Shown piece after piece: positions 1-6,291 of a stretch of DNA of 6,438 nt. Each line of letters opens with the position of its first letter. The stretch's first letter is position 1. The stretch is from a bacterium (GTDB lineage Bacteria; Bacteroidota; Ignavibacteria; Kapaibacteriales; Kapaibacteriaceae): positions 1-6,438 of the forward strand of contig JAGVJW010000183.1 of NCBI GenBank assembly GCA_020050895.1, read 5' to 3'. The position numbers and the translations under genes are program-made. The notes under the pieces were generated by a model, which saw only the letters and a program-made list of their open reading frames with translations, had not been told where the DNA came from and did not search any database.

Positions 1-192
1 CTGGATTGTTCCATTGTTAAAAACACGCAGATGGACAATCAACAAGAACCGCAATCCCCTATCGGAAATAATGCTGCCGCTGTAATCGCCCGACGCTGTA
101 GTGTCGTAATGCGTCTGCACAGTCGTGAGCGTTCCCTGAGCAAACCCTGCTGACTGACAACACAGAAAGACTAAAAGAATAATTAGGAACAT
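1..192 (-). CDS. 5' fragment of a secreted protein of unknown function
   Basis: Read on the minus strand, an ATG at 192-190 opens a frame with no stop through 64 codons to the window edge. It begins with a convincing signal peptide: hydrophobic core FLIILLVFLCC, then an AGFAQ cleavage region near residues 15-19. The remaining 45 or so residues are polar and rich in Thr, Ser, Asp and Gly, with no recognisable domain. An AAGG lies upstream but only three bases from the ATG, so ribosome-binding support is weak. The gene diverges from the LolA-like gene across a 99-bp gap (193-291) in which I found no convincing promoter. The C-terminus lies outside the window, so no function can be assigned; a Sec-exported periplasmic or surface protein is the likely class. 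Confidence 0.5.
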   Translation of the reverse strand, partial: MFLIILLVFLCCQSAGFAQGTLTTVQTHYDTTASGDYSGSIISDRGLRFLLIVHLRVFNNGTIQ

Positions 193-291
193 AGACCTTG
201 TTGTAAATGTAGCGATAGATGCGAAATTGCGTATGGTTGCATTGGTTTTTCGAACAAAATGTATTTCATTTTCCTGTTTTTGGAGACGATT

Positions 292-1017
292 ATGTTCATA
301 TGGAGAATAACATTTATTGCAGCACTGGTTGCAGTATTGGCAACAACTGCTTCGGCTATTACGCTGGATGAGGTGGTTGCAAAAAATATTGAGGCACGCG
401 GTGGAGTTGATAAAATCAAGAGTTTCAGGAGTGCAAAGGTTACAGGAATTATGTCTACGCAGGGTGGAGATTTGTCGTTCACCAGGCTGATGAAAGGAAA
501 CATCAAGTATAGAATGGACATGACCATTCAGGGAATGAGCATTACGCAGGCGTATGATGGGACCGTAGCGTGGGGCATCAAACCAATGTCTGGCAATAAA
601 CCTGAAAAGGCCACCGATGAAGAACTGAAGGAGATTGCAAAGGAGGCGGACTGGGCTGGTGAGTTTATCGACACAGAATCAAAGGGATACCAGTTAGAGT
701 TAGTTGGATCCGAAGATCTTGAAGGTTCGACAGTATATAAAATTAAGATAACTAGCCGGGATGGCGATGTGGAGCATGCATACATCGACGCAATAACGTG
801 GCTGATGGTACGCAAGGACGAAACGTCGAGCATGGGCGGCACGCCGATGTCTGTGGAGAGATACTACACAGACTACAGGGAATTTGAAGGCACTCAAGTT
901 CCGATGAAAATTGAAATTAAATATCAGGGTCAGACGGTAATGGCAATGACGATTGAGAACATCGATACGGAAACCGTCATCCCTGATGAGCTGTTTAAGT
1001 TTCCTGACCAAAAGTAG
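292..1017 (+). CDS. LolA/LolB-like periplasmic protein (outer-membrane lipoprotein-sorting protein family)
   Basis: The product is 241 residues. A signal peptide spans about residues 1-22, with core FIAALVAVLATT and cleavage after ASA. The mature N-terminus has the motif ITLDEVVAKNIEARGG, typical of the 'outer membrane lipoprotein-sorting protein' annotations common in Bacteroidota and Acidobacteria. The rest alternates short beta strands (RMDMTIQ, AYDGTVAW, YKIKITSRDG, VERYYTDYREFEG, VPMKIEIKY, PDELFKFP), as expected for the half-barrel LolA/LolB fold that binds acyl chains or a lipoprotein client. The ATG at 292 was chosen over the in-frame ATG at 259 because GGAG lies at 282-285, six bases upstream, and because the signal peptide then starts correctly. 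No lipobox cysteine is present, so it is probably soluble and periplasmic, more LolA- than LolB-like. The true client is unknown. The TPR gene follows after 82 bases. Confidence 0.75.
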   Translation: MFIWRITFIAALVAVLATTASAITLDEVVAKNIEARGGVDKIKSFRSAKVTGIMSTQGGDLSFTRLMKGNIKYRMDMTIQGMSITQAYDGTVAWGIKPMSGNKPEKATDEELKEIAKEADWAGEFIDTESKGYQLELVGSEDLEGSTVYKIKITSRDGDVEHAYIDAITWLMVRKDETSSMGGTPMSVERYYTDYREFEGTQVPMKIEIKYQGQTVMAMTIENIDTETVIPDELFKFPDQK

Positions 1018-1099
1018 ATCGACTTCGACAACTGTTCGCCGCAGCAGTCGACCATGCTGCGTACCTTTGTGTTCAAATGGAACACAGAATGGAGATTTT
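1018..1099 (+). promoter_or_regulatory. Leader with two tandem hairpins upstream of the TPR gene
   Basis: Two inverted repeats sit side by side in this 82-base gap. The first pairs CGCAGCA (1040-1046) with TGCTGCG (1055-1061) around an 8-base loop containing the palindrome GTCGAC. The second pairs TGTGTTC (1068-1074) with GAACACA (1080-1086) around a 5-base loop, extendable by a G-U and an A-U pair. It ends three to five bases before the GGAG ribosome-binding site at 1091-1094. Neither hairpin is followed by a T tract, so a classical intrinsic terminator is unlikely. RNA processing, transcript stabilisation or tuning of GTG-start translation are possible roles. The structures are seen in sequence; any function is inference. 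Confidence 0.35.
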
Positions 1100-2599
1100 G
1101 TGAGACGCACGTTACACCTCCTGGTAGTGCTGGGATTAGTCGGTGTACTTACACAGGGATTCCAGTGTGCATCGTCGGATGTCTCGGCTGCAAAGAAGGC
1201 AATGCAGCAGCGCGATTATGTAAAGGCTAAGATGTCCCTGGAAAAGGCCATAGCCACCAATCCTGAAGATTGTGAAGCCCTTATCCTGCTCGGTGAGGTC
1301 AATCAGGGTCTCAACGATGCAGCTGCCATGGTTGCAGCCTATAAAAAAGCTTCGGCTTGTAAGGGGCTTACTCCTGCGCAGAAAGACCAAATCTCACTGA
1401 AGTTGTATAACGCATGGGTGGCAAGCTATAACGGAGGTATTACTAAATTTAATGATTATGTGGCCTCCAAGGCAGATAGCGATCTTGCAGAGGCTGCAGT
1501 GTACCTGGCTCAGGCCGAGCAGATTAAGCCCATTTATTCAGATCCCATTGCCTTGCTCGGATTGGTTCGTGAAAATCAGAGCGATACAAATTCTGCAGTT
1601 TCAGCTTATAAGAGGTGGTATGCTATCGAACGTCCGGGATTCGACATCATCATTCTAAAAAATATTACAATAGGCCAGCAGAGAGAAGGCATTCTTAAAG
1701 CGCTGGGTACACCACTTGAAACAAAGACGGACAGCCTGCAGGGCGATGCCGTTATATACAAAGACCGGTTCGAGGTTGGTAGCCGCTCCCTCTACCTGTT
1801 TTCCGCAATGGAAAAGGGCCAGGCCGATGCAGTGCTTGAGGGATGGACATTTAACCCAAGCGAAGACATCAGCGAAGCTGAGCGGTGGAGGCTGCGCACG
1901 TCGTCTATCACGCCACTGAAGAGTCTGGCATTTATTGAATATCAACACGGCAATAAGCAGGCAGCATTCGACTATGCCACAACTGCAATAAAGCTGAAGC
2001 CAACCGACACAGAAGTGGTACCATTGAGAACACAATTGCTGCAGGAACTGGGAAGAACCGACGAGGCAATGCATGAAATTGAAAGCCGGCTTAAAACGGC
2101 ACCATCAGACTTCATGCTTCGATTGCAGTATGCGTCGCTTCTTGCAGGGATCGGACGTGAAGAAGAATCGCTGCGAGAATATAAAAATGTTTTGGCTGCA
2201 GATCCTTCGAATGAGACGGCTCTCTACAATCTTGCAGCTCATTATAAAAATGTTGCAGGTAATAAGCAACGCACAGAGCTGGAAAAGATGGATGCCGATC
2301 CGAATTACAAGCCAGACATGTCGTACATGGATGACTTGGCCGTTGCCGCAGGTTACTTCGAAAAGCTCAGAGTCTCCCCCAAATACACATCTGATATAGT
2401 CGTCTTGGAGCAGCTTGCCAATATCTACGAGGTACGCAAGGAAACTGCAAAGGTCAAAGCCCTCATAATGGAACTTGAAGCCTTGGAAGGACTCAACCTG
2501 AACAATAAAGAGTACTATCGGATTATGGAAGGTCTCTACGGAAGAAATAAGATGATTGACAAGATGAAACACGCCACCGAGAAGGGGGCAAAACTTTAA
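1100..2599 (+). CDS. TPR lipoprotein-like protein with an internal BamE-like segment
   Basis: The product is 499 residues from a GTG start, supported by GGAG at 1091-1094 five bases upstream. This start puts an Arg-Arg and a hydrophobic stretch (LLVVLGLVGVL) at the N-terminus. Longer in-frame starts read back into the previous gene and lack a signal. Cys23 follows the hydrophobic stretch and may be lipidated, but the preceding GFQ is a poor lipobox. TPR-like helical pairs are visible at about residues 24-57, 58-85, 146-178, 272-303, 304-336 and 337-370, several ending in the usual xxP(S/T/E)(D/N) turn. Between them, residues about 189-251 are not TPR. That segment reads IGQQREGILKALGTP, then a VIYKDRF strand, a YLFSAMEKG strand and a VLEGWTF strand, resembling the SmpA/OmlA (BamE) pattern. 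The protein probably acts as an envelope scaffold. DUF3467 starts 13 bases after its stop, implying cotranscription. TPR assignment is secure; the BamE-like part is tentative. Confidence 0.8.
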   Translation: MRRTLHLLVVLGLVGVLTQGFQCASSDVSAAKKAMQQRDYVKAKMSLEKAIATNPEDCEALILLGEVNQGLNDAAAMVAAYKKASACKGLTPAQKDQISLKLYNAWVASYNGGITKFNDYVASKADSDLAEAAVYLAQAEQIKPIYSDPIALLGLVRENQSDTNSAVSAYKRWYAIERPGFDIIILKNITIGQQREGILKALGTPLETKTDSLQGDAVIYKDRFEVGSRSLYLFSAMEKGQADAVLEGWTFNPSEDISEAERWRLRTSSITPLKSLAFIEYQHGNKQAAFDYATTAIKLKPTDTEVVPLRTQLLQELGRTDEAMHEIESRLKTAPSDFMLRLQYASLLAGIGREEESLREYKNVLAADPSNETALYNLAAHYKNVAGNKQRTELEKMDADPNYKPDMSYMDDLAVAAGYFEKLRVSPKYTSDIVVLEQLANIYEVRKETAKVKALIMELEALEGLNLNNKEYYRIMEGLYGRNKMIDKMKHATEKGAKL

Positions 2600-2612
2600 T
2601 CAGGAGTCTATT

Positions 2613-2927
2613 ATGGCCGACAAAAAAGATGCCCCCCAACAACAGCAGATGACGATAGAATTGGGTGAGAAAGAAGCCGAGGGTATTTATTCTAACCTCG
2701 CGATTATTTCACATTCGCCTGCCGAATTCGTGATTGACTTCACCCGGATCCTTCCAGGCGTTCCCAAAGCCAAGGTGCATGCTCGAATTGTTATGACGCC
2801 ACAGCATGCAAAGTTGCTTTTGCATGCACTTGGCGATAATGTTTCGAAGTACGAACAGCAATATGGAGAAGTGAATGTTGATGGCCAGTTACAAGCATTT
2901 CCACCTGGCGTCACGAATGTCAACTGA
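2613..2927 (+). CDS. DUF3467 family protein
   Basis: This small cytoplasmic protein of 104 residues has no signal peptide or membrane segment. After a polar, Gln-rich start, residues about 12-82 match the DUF3467 pattern: IELGEKEAEGIYSNLAIISH, then SPAEFVIDFTRILPG, then a PKAKVHARIVMTPQHAKLLL block leading into an amphipathic helix ending KYEQQYG. The family is widespread in bacteria and has no established biochemical role that I can name. The start is well supported by AGGAG at 2602-2606, six bases before the ATG. It lies 13 bases after the TPR gene and 52 bases before rpmH, placing it between the envelope genes and the rpmH block. The short C-terminal tail (about 83-104) is probably disordered. 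The family call is from pattern recognition. Confidence 0.85.
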   Translation: MADKKDAPQQQQMTIELGEKEAEGIYSNLAIISHSPAEFVIDFTRILPGVPKAKVHARIVMTPQHAKLLLHALGDNVSKYEQQYGEVNVDGQLQAFPPGVTNVN

Positions 2928-2933
2928 TCTTTG

Positions 2934-2941
2934 TAAGTTTG
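2934..2941 (+). promoter_or_regulatory. Possible Bacteroidota-type -7 element upstream of rpmH
   Basis: TAAGTTTG matches the TAnnTTTG -7 consensus described for the primary sigma factor of Bacteroidetes and lies about 38 bases before the rpmH start, a plausible distance. I could not find a matching TTG-type -33 element at the expected spacing, so the match may be chance in an AT-rich 52-base gap. If real, it would let rpmH-rnpA-yidD-yidC be transcribed independently of the upstream genes. Confidence 0.2.
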
Positions 2942-2979
2942 CAGTTCTGTAAAGTATTCGATAGCCCAATAGGTATCAG

Positions 2980-3126
2980 ATGAAGCGTACGTATCAACCA
3001 AGTAAACGACGTCGTGTTAACGTGCATGGCTTCCGTGCACGCATGGCCACAAAGAATGGTCGCAAGGTCCTCAATCGCCGCCGGGCAAAAGGTCGGTATC
3101 GTATTGCTGTGGGCACTTCCAGATAA
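2980..3126 (+). CDS. rpmH: Large ribosomal subunit protein bL34
   Basis: The product is 48 residues and highly basic, beginning [12 protein letters not shown] and continuing through the family core [17 protein letters not shown] and RRRAKGR. This is close to the textbook L34 sequence, at a length typical of the family. L34 binds 23S rRNA in the large subunit and is a late assembly protein. It starts at an ATG with a modest AGGT five bases upstream. rnpA begins 11 bases after its stop, the order seen across most bacteria, where rpmH and rnpA are usually cotranscribed. dnaA, the frequent upstream neighbour in many phyla, is not here; a DUF3467 gene takes that place. The identification is unambiguous. 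Confidence 0.98.
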   Translation: MKRTYQPSKRRRVNVHGFRARMATKNGRKVLNRRRAKGRYRIAVGTSR

Positions 3127-3137
3127 CGACAACAGGC

Positions 3138-3533
3138 ATGGTAATCAAACCGCTTAAAGGTGTCAGTGCCTTTCGCATAGCGGTTAAGAGCGGGCGACAA
3201 TTTTTGGCAGGTCCTGCAAGGATTACGGTGGCGTCCACGAAATGGGACGGATTCAGCCAGATCATACACGTCGCCGTCATCGTTGGGAAGCGAAGTTGTC
3301 CGAAGGCAGTGGTACGAGTTCGGATCCGTAGGCTGTTGCGCATTGCCGTTCGCGATGTTATCACCGAGCATCAGGATCTGTTCAGGAAATCCGCTATTAA
3401 CTCTGTCGTTGTGGCCTGGCGGTCAGCACCAGCTTTACCCTCTTTGATTCATCTTGGTGATGTGGAACCATATGTCAAGGATGCAATGTTACAGTCACTT
3501 AATTCAATGCACTCTGTGCGAGACGAAGCGTGA
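3138..3533 (+). CDS. rnpA: Ribonuclease P protein component
   Basis: The product is 131 residues. RnpA is the protein cofactor of the RNase P ribozyme, which removes 5' leaders from pre-tRNAs. The N-terminus has the family pattern [17 protein letters not shown], followed by a beta-sheet segment ([11 protein letters not shown]) and the signature helix [18 protein letters not shown] at residues about 57-73. The normally conserved RNR of this helix is RVR here (Val61 in the Asn position). The C-terminal half after residue 95 is poorly conserved and slightly longer than usual. The ATG at 3138 lies 11 bases after rpmH with no good ribosome-binding site, so translation may be coupled to rpmH. The last four bases overlap the yidD start. 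Identity rests on the motif plus synteny and is strong. Confidence 0.95.
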   Translation: MVIKPLKGVSAFRIAVKSGRQFLAGPARITVASTKWDGFSQIIHVAVIVGKRSCPKAVVRVRIRRLLRIAVRDVITEHQDLFRKSAINSVVVAWRSAPALPSLIHLGDVEPYVKDAMLQSLNSMHSVRDEA

Positions 3534-3760
3534 TTAGATCTGCAATCATTCTTGCAATAAAAGGTTATCGATTCCTGATTTCACCGTTATTCCCCGCAGC
3601 TTGCCGCTTTACACCCACGTGCTCGCAGTATACCGTCGAAGCAGTTGAACGTTTTGGAGTTATGCGTGGTTCTTGGTTGGGTATTCGGCGTATAGTGCGC
3701 TGCCATCCTTTCAATCGCGGGGGATACGACCCTGTTTCCGATCATGTTCACAAACATTAA
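3530..3760 (+). CDS. yidD: Membrane protein insertion efficiency factor YidD
   Basis: The product is 76 residues. YidD is a small membrane-associated protein that assists YidC-dependent insertion of inner-membrane proteins. The N-terminus is an amphipathic/hydrophobic segment ([17 protein letters not shown]), followed by the diagnostic cysteine-containing core [19 protein letters not shown], then [19 protein letters not shown], all hallmarks of the family. It starts at GTG (3530-3532), overlapping the TGA of rnpA in a GTGA arrangement, which implies translational coupling; no strong ribosome-binding site precedes it. Length is normal. yidC follows after 15 bases, the standard partner order. 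The identification is firm. Confidence 0.97.
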   Translation: MIRSAIILAIKGYRFLISPLFPAACRFTPTCSQYTVEAVERFGVMRGSWLGIRRIVRCHPFNRGGYDPVSDHVHKH

Positions 3761-3775
3761 CTCAATTCAGATTCG

Positions 3776-5635
3776 ATGAATAAAAGTTCGCTCGTTGGTA
3801 TCATTTTGATTGCGCTCGTTGTGAGTCTGTGGATTTTTTATCAAAGCATGACAACACGGCGCGATGTTACGCCGGAGCAAACGCAACAACGTCGGGAGCA
3901 GGTTGATTCCATAAAAAGCACCATCGTACATCCATCGGCTGCACGCCAGCTGCCGTCCGTAAATTTTATTCAGGCACCACAGAGAACTCTAACCATTGAA
4001 ACGGATTTGCTGCGTGTGAGGTTGAGTTCGGAGGGGGCTACCATTCGATCCTGGAAACTCAAGAAATACCGGCCATGGTACAAGGACTCCGATCCCGATG
4101 CCATTGTGGATCTCATTCATCCAGGAGCACATGAGTTTGGTTTTTCCTTTCGCACAATAACCGGTGCGAAGATTGTTGCCGTCGATGTTCCGTTCAACTT
4201 TTCCACCTCTTCCGATACCATCCGATTAACCGGCAACGAAACAACCACAATCAATGCAATTGCAAGAGTAGATGGTGGTGGATCTATTGTAAGGTCGTAT
4301 ACATTCACCGGCAGCACGTACGATGTAAAGACAAGTATTACACTTAATCAACTCGAAAATCTTATACCTCAGACCAATCGTTTCATTAATCTTGAGTGGA
4401 GCAAGGGCATACGGTATCAGGAGGGAAGCAGTGTCGACGAAAGCAATAACGCCGTTGCCATGGCATCTTTCAATGGAGACTTGGACGAATTAGACGCTCG
4501 AGACTTCCTAGCTCCGGAGCTGCGTACTGCGGCCGGTAAGATTGATTATCTGGCAACGCGAACAAAATACTTTGCTGTGGCCCTTGTTCCGCCTGCAGGT
4601 TTTGATGGAACTGCATTTTATGCAGGGCAGCGATTTGGTGCAGAGAATGCGGGACACGTAGAACAGTACAGTCTTGCTTATCGCCTGCCATATAGAGGTG
4701 GCGAACAGAAGCACGATGTTATGCTGTATGCCGGTCCGATGCAATACGACACACTTGCACGTTATGGATTAACCAACATCATGAATCTCGGATGGAAATG
4801 GATTGTCAAGCCAATCGGCGAATATTTCATGATTCCCACCATGAAGGCAATTCATTTCCTTGTTCCCAATTGGGGTATCTCGATAATCATCTTCGCTCTT
4901 ATTCTCAAAGCGTTACTCTATCCCTTGAGCATAACGCAGTTGAAATCAGCCAGAAAGATGCAGTTAGTTGCCCCCTTAATGAATGAAATTCGGGAGAAGT
5001 ATAAGGATGATTTACAGACGCAACAGCAGGAGACAATGAAGCTGTATGGTCAGTACGGAATTAATCCTGCAGGGGGCTGTCTGCCATTGCTATTACAGAT
5101 GCCGATACTGTACGCGATGTACTCAGTTTTGAGTCTGAATATCGATATTCGGCAGGCTGCCTTCTTGCCGGTCTGGATCACGGATCTGTCGATCCCCGAC
5201 GTAATCCTATCGATTCCCTTTAAGGTACCACTCTTCAACATTGATAAATTTTCAGGTTTGGCGCTACTGATGGGTGCAACGCTGTTTATCCAGCAAAAGC
5301 AAACCGTCACGGATCCGCGTCAAAAAGGGTTGGTATATCTCATGCCTATCATGCTCACACTGATGTTTTCGGCGCTGCCGGCGGGATTAAACCTGTACTA
5401 CTTTGTGTTCAACATTGTAGGTATTGGTCAGCAGGTATGGATGACGAAGTTCAGCAAGTCGAAACTGACACTTGAAGACATCAAAAAGATGCCTAAGAAG
5501 GAATCGTGGCTTCAGCGCAAAATGAGGGAAGCCCAGGAGATAGCGCAGTCGCAGGGCAGGTCGCTACCAGGGCAGGGACCGCGTAAGGGAGGGTCGAATG
5601 GGTCTCCAAGCAAGCGGGGAGCAAAACGGCGTTAG
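3776..5635 (+). CDS. yidC: Membrane protein insertase YidC
   Basis: The product is 619 residues. YidC inserts and folds inner-membrane proteins, alone or with SecYEG. An N-terminal membrane segment (about 5-23) is followed by a large periplasmic P1 domain (about 60-340). The C-terminal insertase core starts near 341. NWGISIIIFALILKALLYPL (365-384) forms a transmembrane helix with Lys378 where E. coli has the groove arginine. SARKMQLVAPLMNEIREKYK (391-410) is the cytoplasmic coiled-coil hairpin. NPAGGCLPLLLQMPILYAMY (430-449) is the next conserved block, and further helices lie at about 492-507, 518-536 and 537-553. The tail (about 571-619) is long, Gly/Ser-rich and strongly basic, ending KRGAKRR. 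Such tails aid ribosome binding in some YidC/Oxa1 proteins; the role here is inferred. No clear ribosome-binding site precedes the ATG, 15 bases after yidD. Confidence 0.98.
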   Translation: MNKSSLVGIILIALVVSLWIFYQSMTTRRDVTPEQTQQRREQVDSIKSTIVHPSAARQLPSVNFIQAPQRTLTIETDLLRVRLSSEGATIRSWKLKKYRPWYKDSDPDAIVDLIHPGAHEFGFSFRTITGAKIVAVDVPFNFSTSSDTIRLTGNETTTINAIARVDGGGSIVRSYTFTGSTYDVKTSITLNQLENLIPQTNRFINLEWSKGIRYQEGSSVDESNNAVAMASFNGDLDELDARDFLAPELRTAAGKIDYLATRTKYFAVALVPPAGFDGTAFYAGQRFGAENAGHVEQYSLAYRLPYRGGEQKHDVMLYAGPMQYDTLARYGLTNIMNLGWKWIVKPIGEYFMIPTMKAIHFLVPNWGISIIIFALILKALLYPLSITQLKSARKMQLVAPLMNEIREKYKDDLQTQQQETMKLYGQYGINPAGGCLPLLLQMPILYAMYSVLSLNIDIRQAAFLPVWITDLSIPDVILSIPFKVPLFNIDKFSGLALLMGATLFIQQKQTVTDPRQKGLVYLMPIMLTLMFSALPAGLNLYYFVFNIVGIGQQVWMTKFSKSKLTLEDIKKMPKKESWLQRKMREAQEIAQSQGRSLPGQGPRKGGSNGSPSKRGAKRR

Positions 5636-5736
5636 GGTCTGTAACAACAGGGTTGTTGTATTGTTATTTGCGTGGGGAAGAACAACGTAGCATTGCAATA
5701 GCGATCTTAGCATCGAACAACCCTGAGGAGAGACTC
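5636..5736 (+). promoter_or_regulatory. Structured intergenic leader with alternative pairings, possible weak terminator
   Basis: GTTGTT at 5652-5657 can pair with three AACAAC copies: 5643-5648 (3-base loop, followed by a T-rich stretch, so a weak terminator candidate for the yidC operon), 5681-5686, and 5716-5721. The last belongs to a perfect 10-base inverted repeat, CAGGGTTGTT (5648-5657) with AACAACCCTG (5716-5725), whose right arm directly abuts the AGGAG ribosome-binding site (5726-5730) of the next gene. The pairings exclude each other, as in an attenuator or translational switch. Pairing is read from sequence; regulation is inferred. The local and distal stems are both fairly AT-rich. 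Confidence 0.35.
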
Positions 5737-6291
5737 ATGCAGGTTAGATTCGCCATCAAATCGTTATACTTATTTATAATAAGTGTAATCGCTGTCGTCA
5801 GCGCAACGGCGCAAAATCCTTACGACCGCTTGTCCATCATGGAAGTATTTACCAGCGCCACATGCGAGCCATGCGTTGGGGCAAGCGATTATTTAAAAAC
5901 CTTTATAGATCCGACCAATGGTGTCGTCTCGGTTAGATACCATGTCGATGGACCTGTGGCCGGAGACCCCTGGAATGTGCAGAATCCTACGGATGTAAGC
6001 GGACGCGTGACGTTCTACGGCATTGACCGTATTCCATGGTTATTTCTTAACGGTGTGTACGTCGACTCCGCCCGAGCTGCTTCAATTGTCAATGTGATAA
6101 ACTCGGATAACGACAGGAAGAGTCCGATTAAGATTGATGTAACCCATACACCGAAGCTCGGCGGTGGCGATGTTTCCGTAACCGTTACCTCGAGCATCGC
6201 TCTTAACGCTTCCTATAAGCTTTTTGTTGCAGTAGTCTCGTACTTCTCACCAATGCCGCGAGTCAGCTGGTACGACTTGAGGAAGTCGTAG
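5737..6291 (+). CDS. Secreted thioredoxin-fold (Omp28-related-like) protein, 3' end replaced by foreign sequence
   Basis: The start at 5737 is chosen over the in-frame ATG at 5653 because AGGAG (5726-5730) lies six bases upstream and a signal peptide follows at once: SLYLFIISVIAVVSATA, with cleavage near residue 25. The mature part begins with a thioredoxin-like fold: IMEVFTSATCEPCVGAS gives a CxxC (Cys43, Cys46), and RIPWLFLNG carries the cis-proline (Pro100) near the active site. Residues about 129-167 start a beta-sandwich-like region. This matches Bacteroidota Omp28-related or T9SS-type secreted thioredoxin proteins, which are usually much longer. From about base 6237 the reading frame runs into GC-rich sequence that codes on the other strand, so the last 18 or so residues and the stop at 6289-6291 are almost certainly not native. 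A thiol-disulfide role is plausible; the exact family is uncertain. Confidence 0.7.
   Translation: MQVRFAIKSLYLFIISVIAVVSATAQNPYDRLSIMEVFTSATCEPCVGASDYLKTFIDPTNGVVSVRYHVDGPVAGDPWNVQNPTDVSGRVTFYGIDRIPWLFLNGVYVDSARAASIVNVINSDNDRKSPIKIDVTHTPKLGGGDVSVTVTSSIALNASYKLFVAVVSYFSPMPRVSWYDLRKS

Noticed and set aside
183..527. Minus-strand open frame of 114 codons opposite the LolA-like gene
   Set aside because: It is a shadow of the clear plus-strand gene, has no recognisable motif, and conflicts with the better frame carrying a signal peptide from base 192.
953..1099. Upstream extension of the TPR gene to an ATG at 953
   Set aside because: It overlaps the 3' end of the LolA-like gene, gives an Arg/Ser-rich non-native sequence and hides the signal peptide. 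The GTG at 1100 has a good SD.
2928..2979. Origin of replication near rpmH
   Set aside because: rpmH often lies near oriC, but no DnaA-box cluster, AT-rich unwinding element or dnaA gene is visible here.
2994..3371. Minus-strand open frames across rpmH and rnpA
   Set aside because: They are Arg-rich shadows caused by the codon composition of rpmH and rnpA, which are both certain on the plus strand.
5653..5736. N-terminal extension of the thioredoxin-fold protein from the ATG at 5653
   Set aside because: The extension lacks an SD, lies within the structured leader, and would bury the signal peptide. The start at 5737 has AGGAG at correct spacing.
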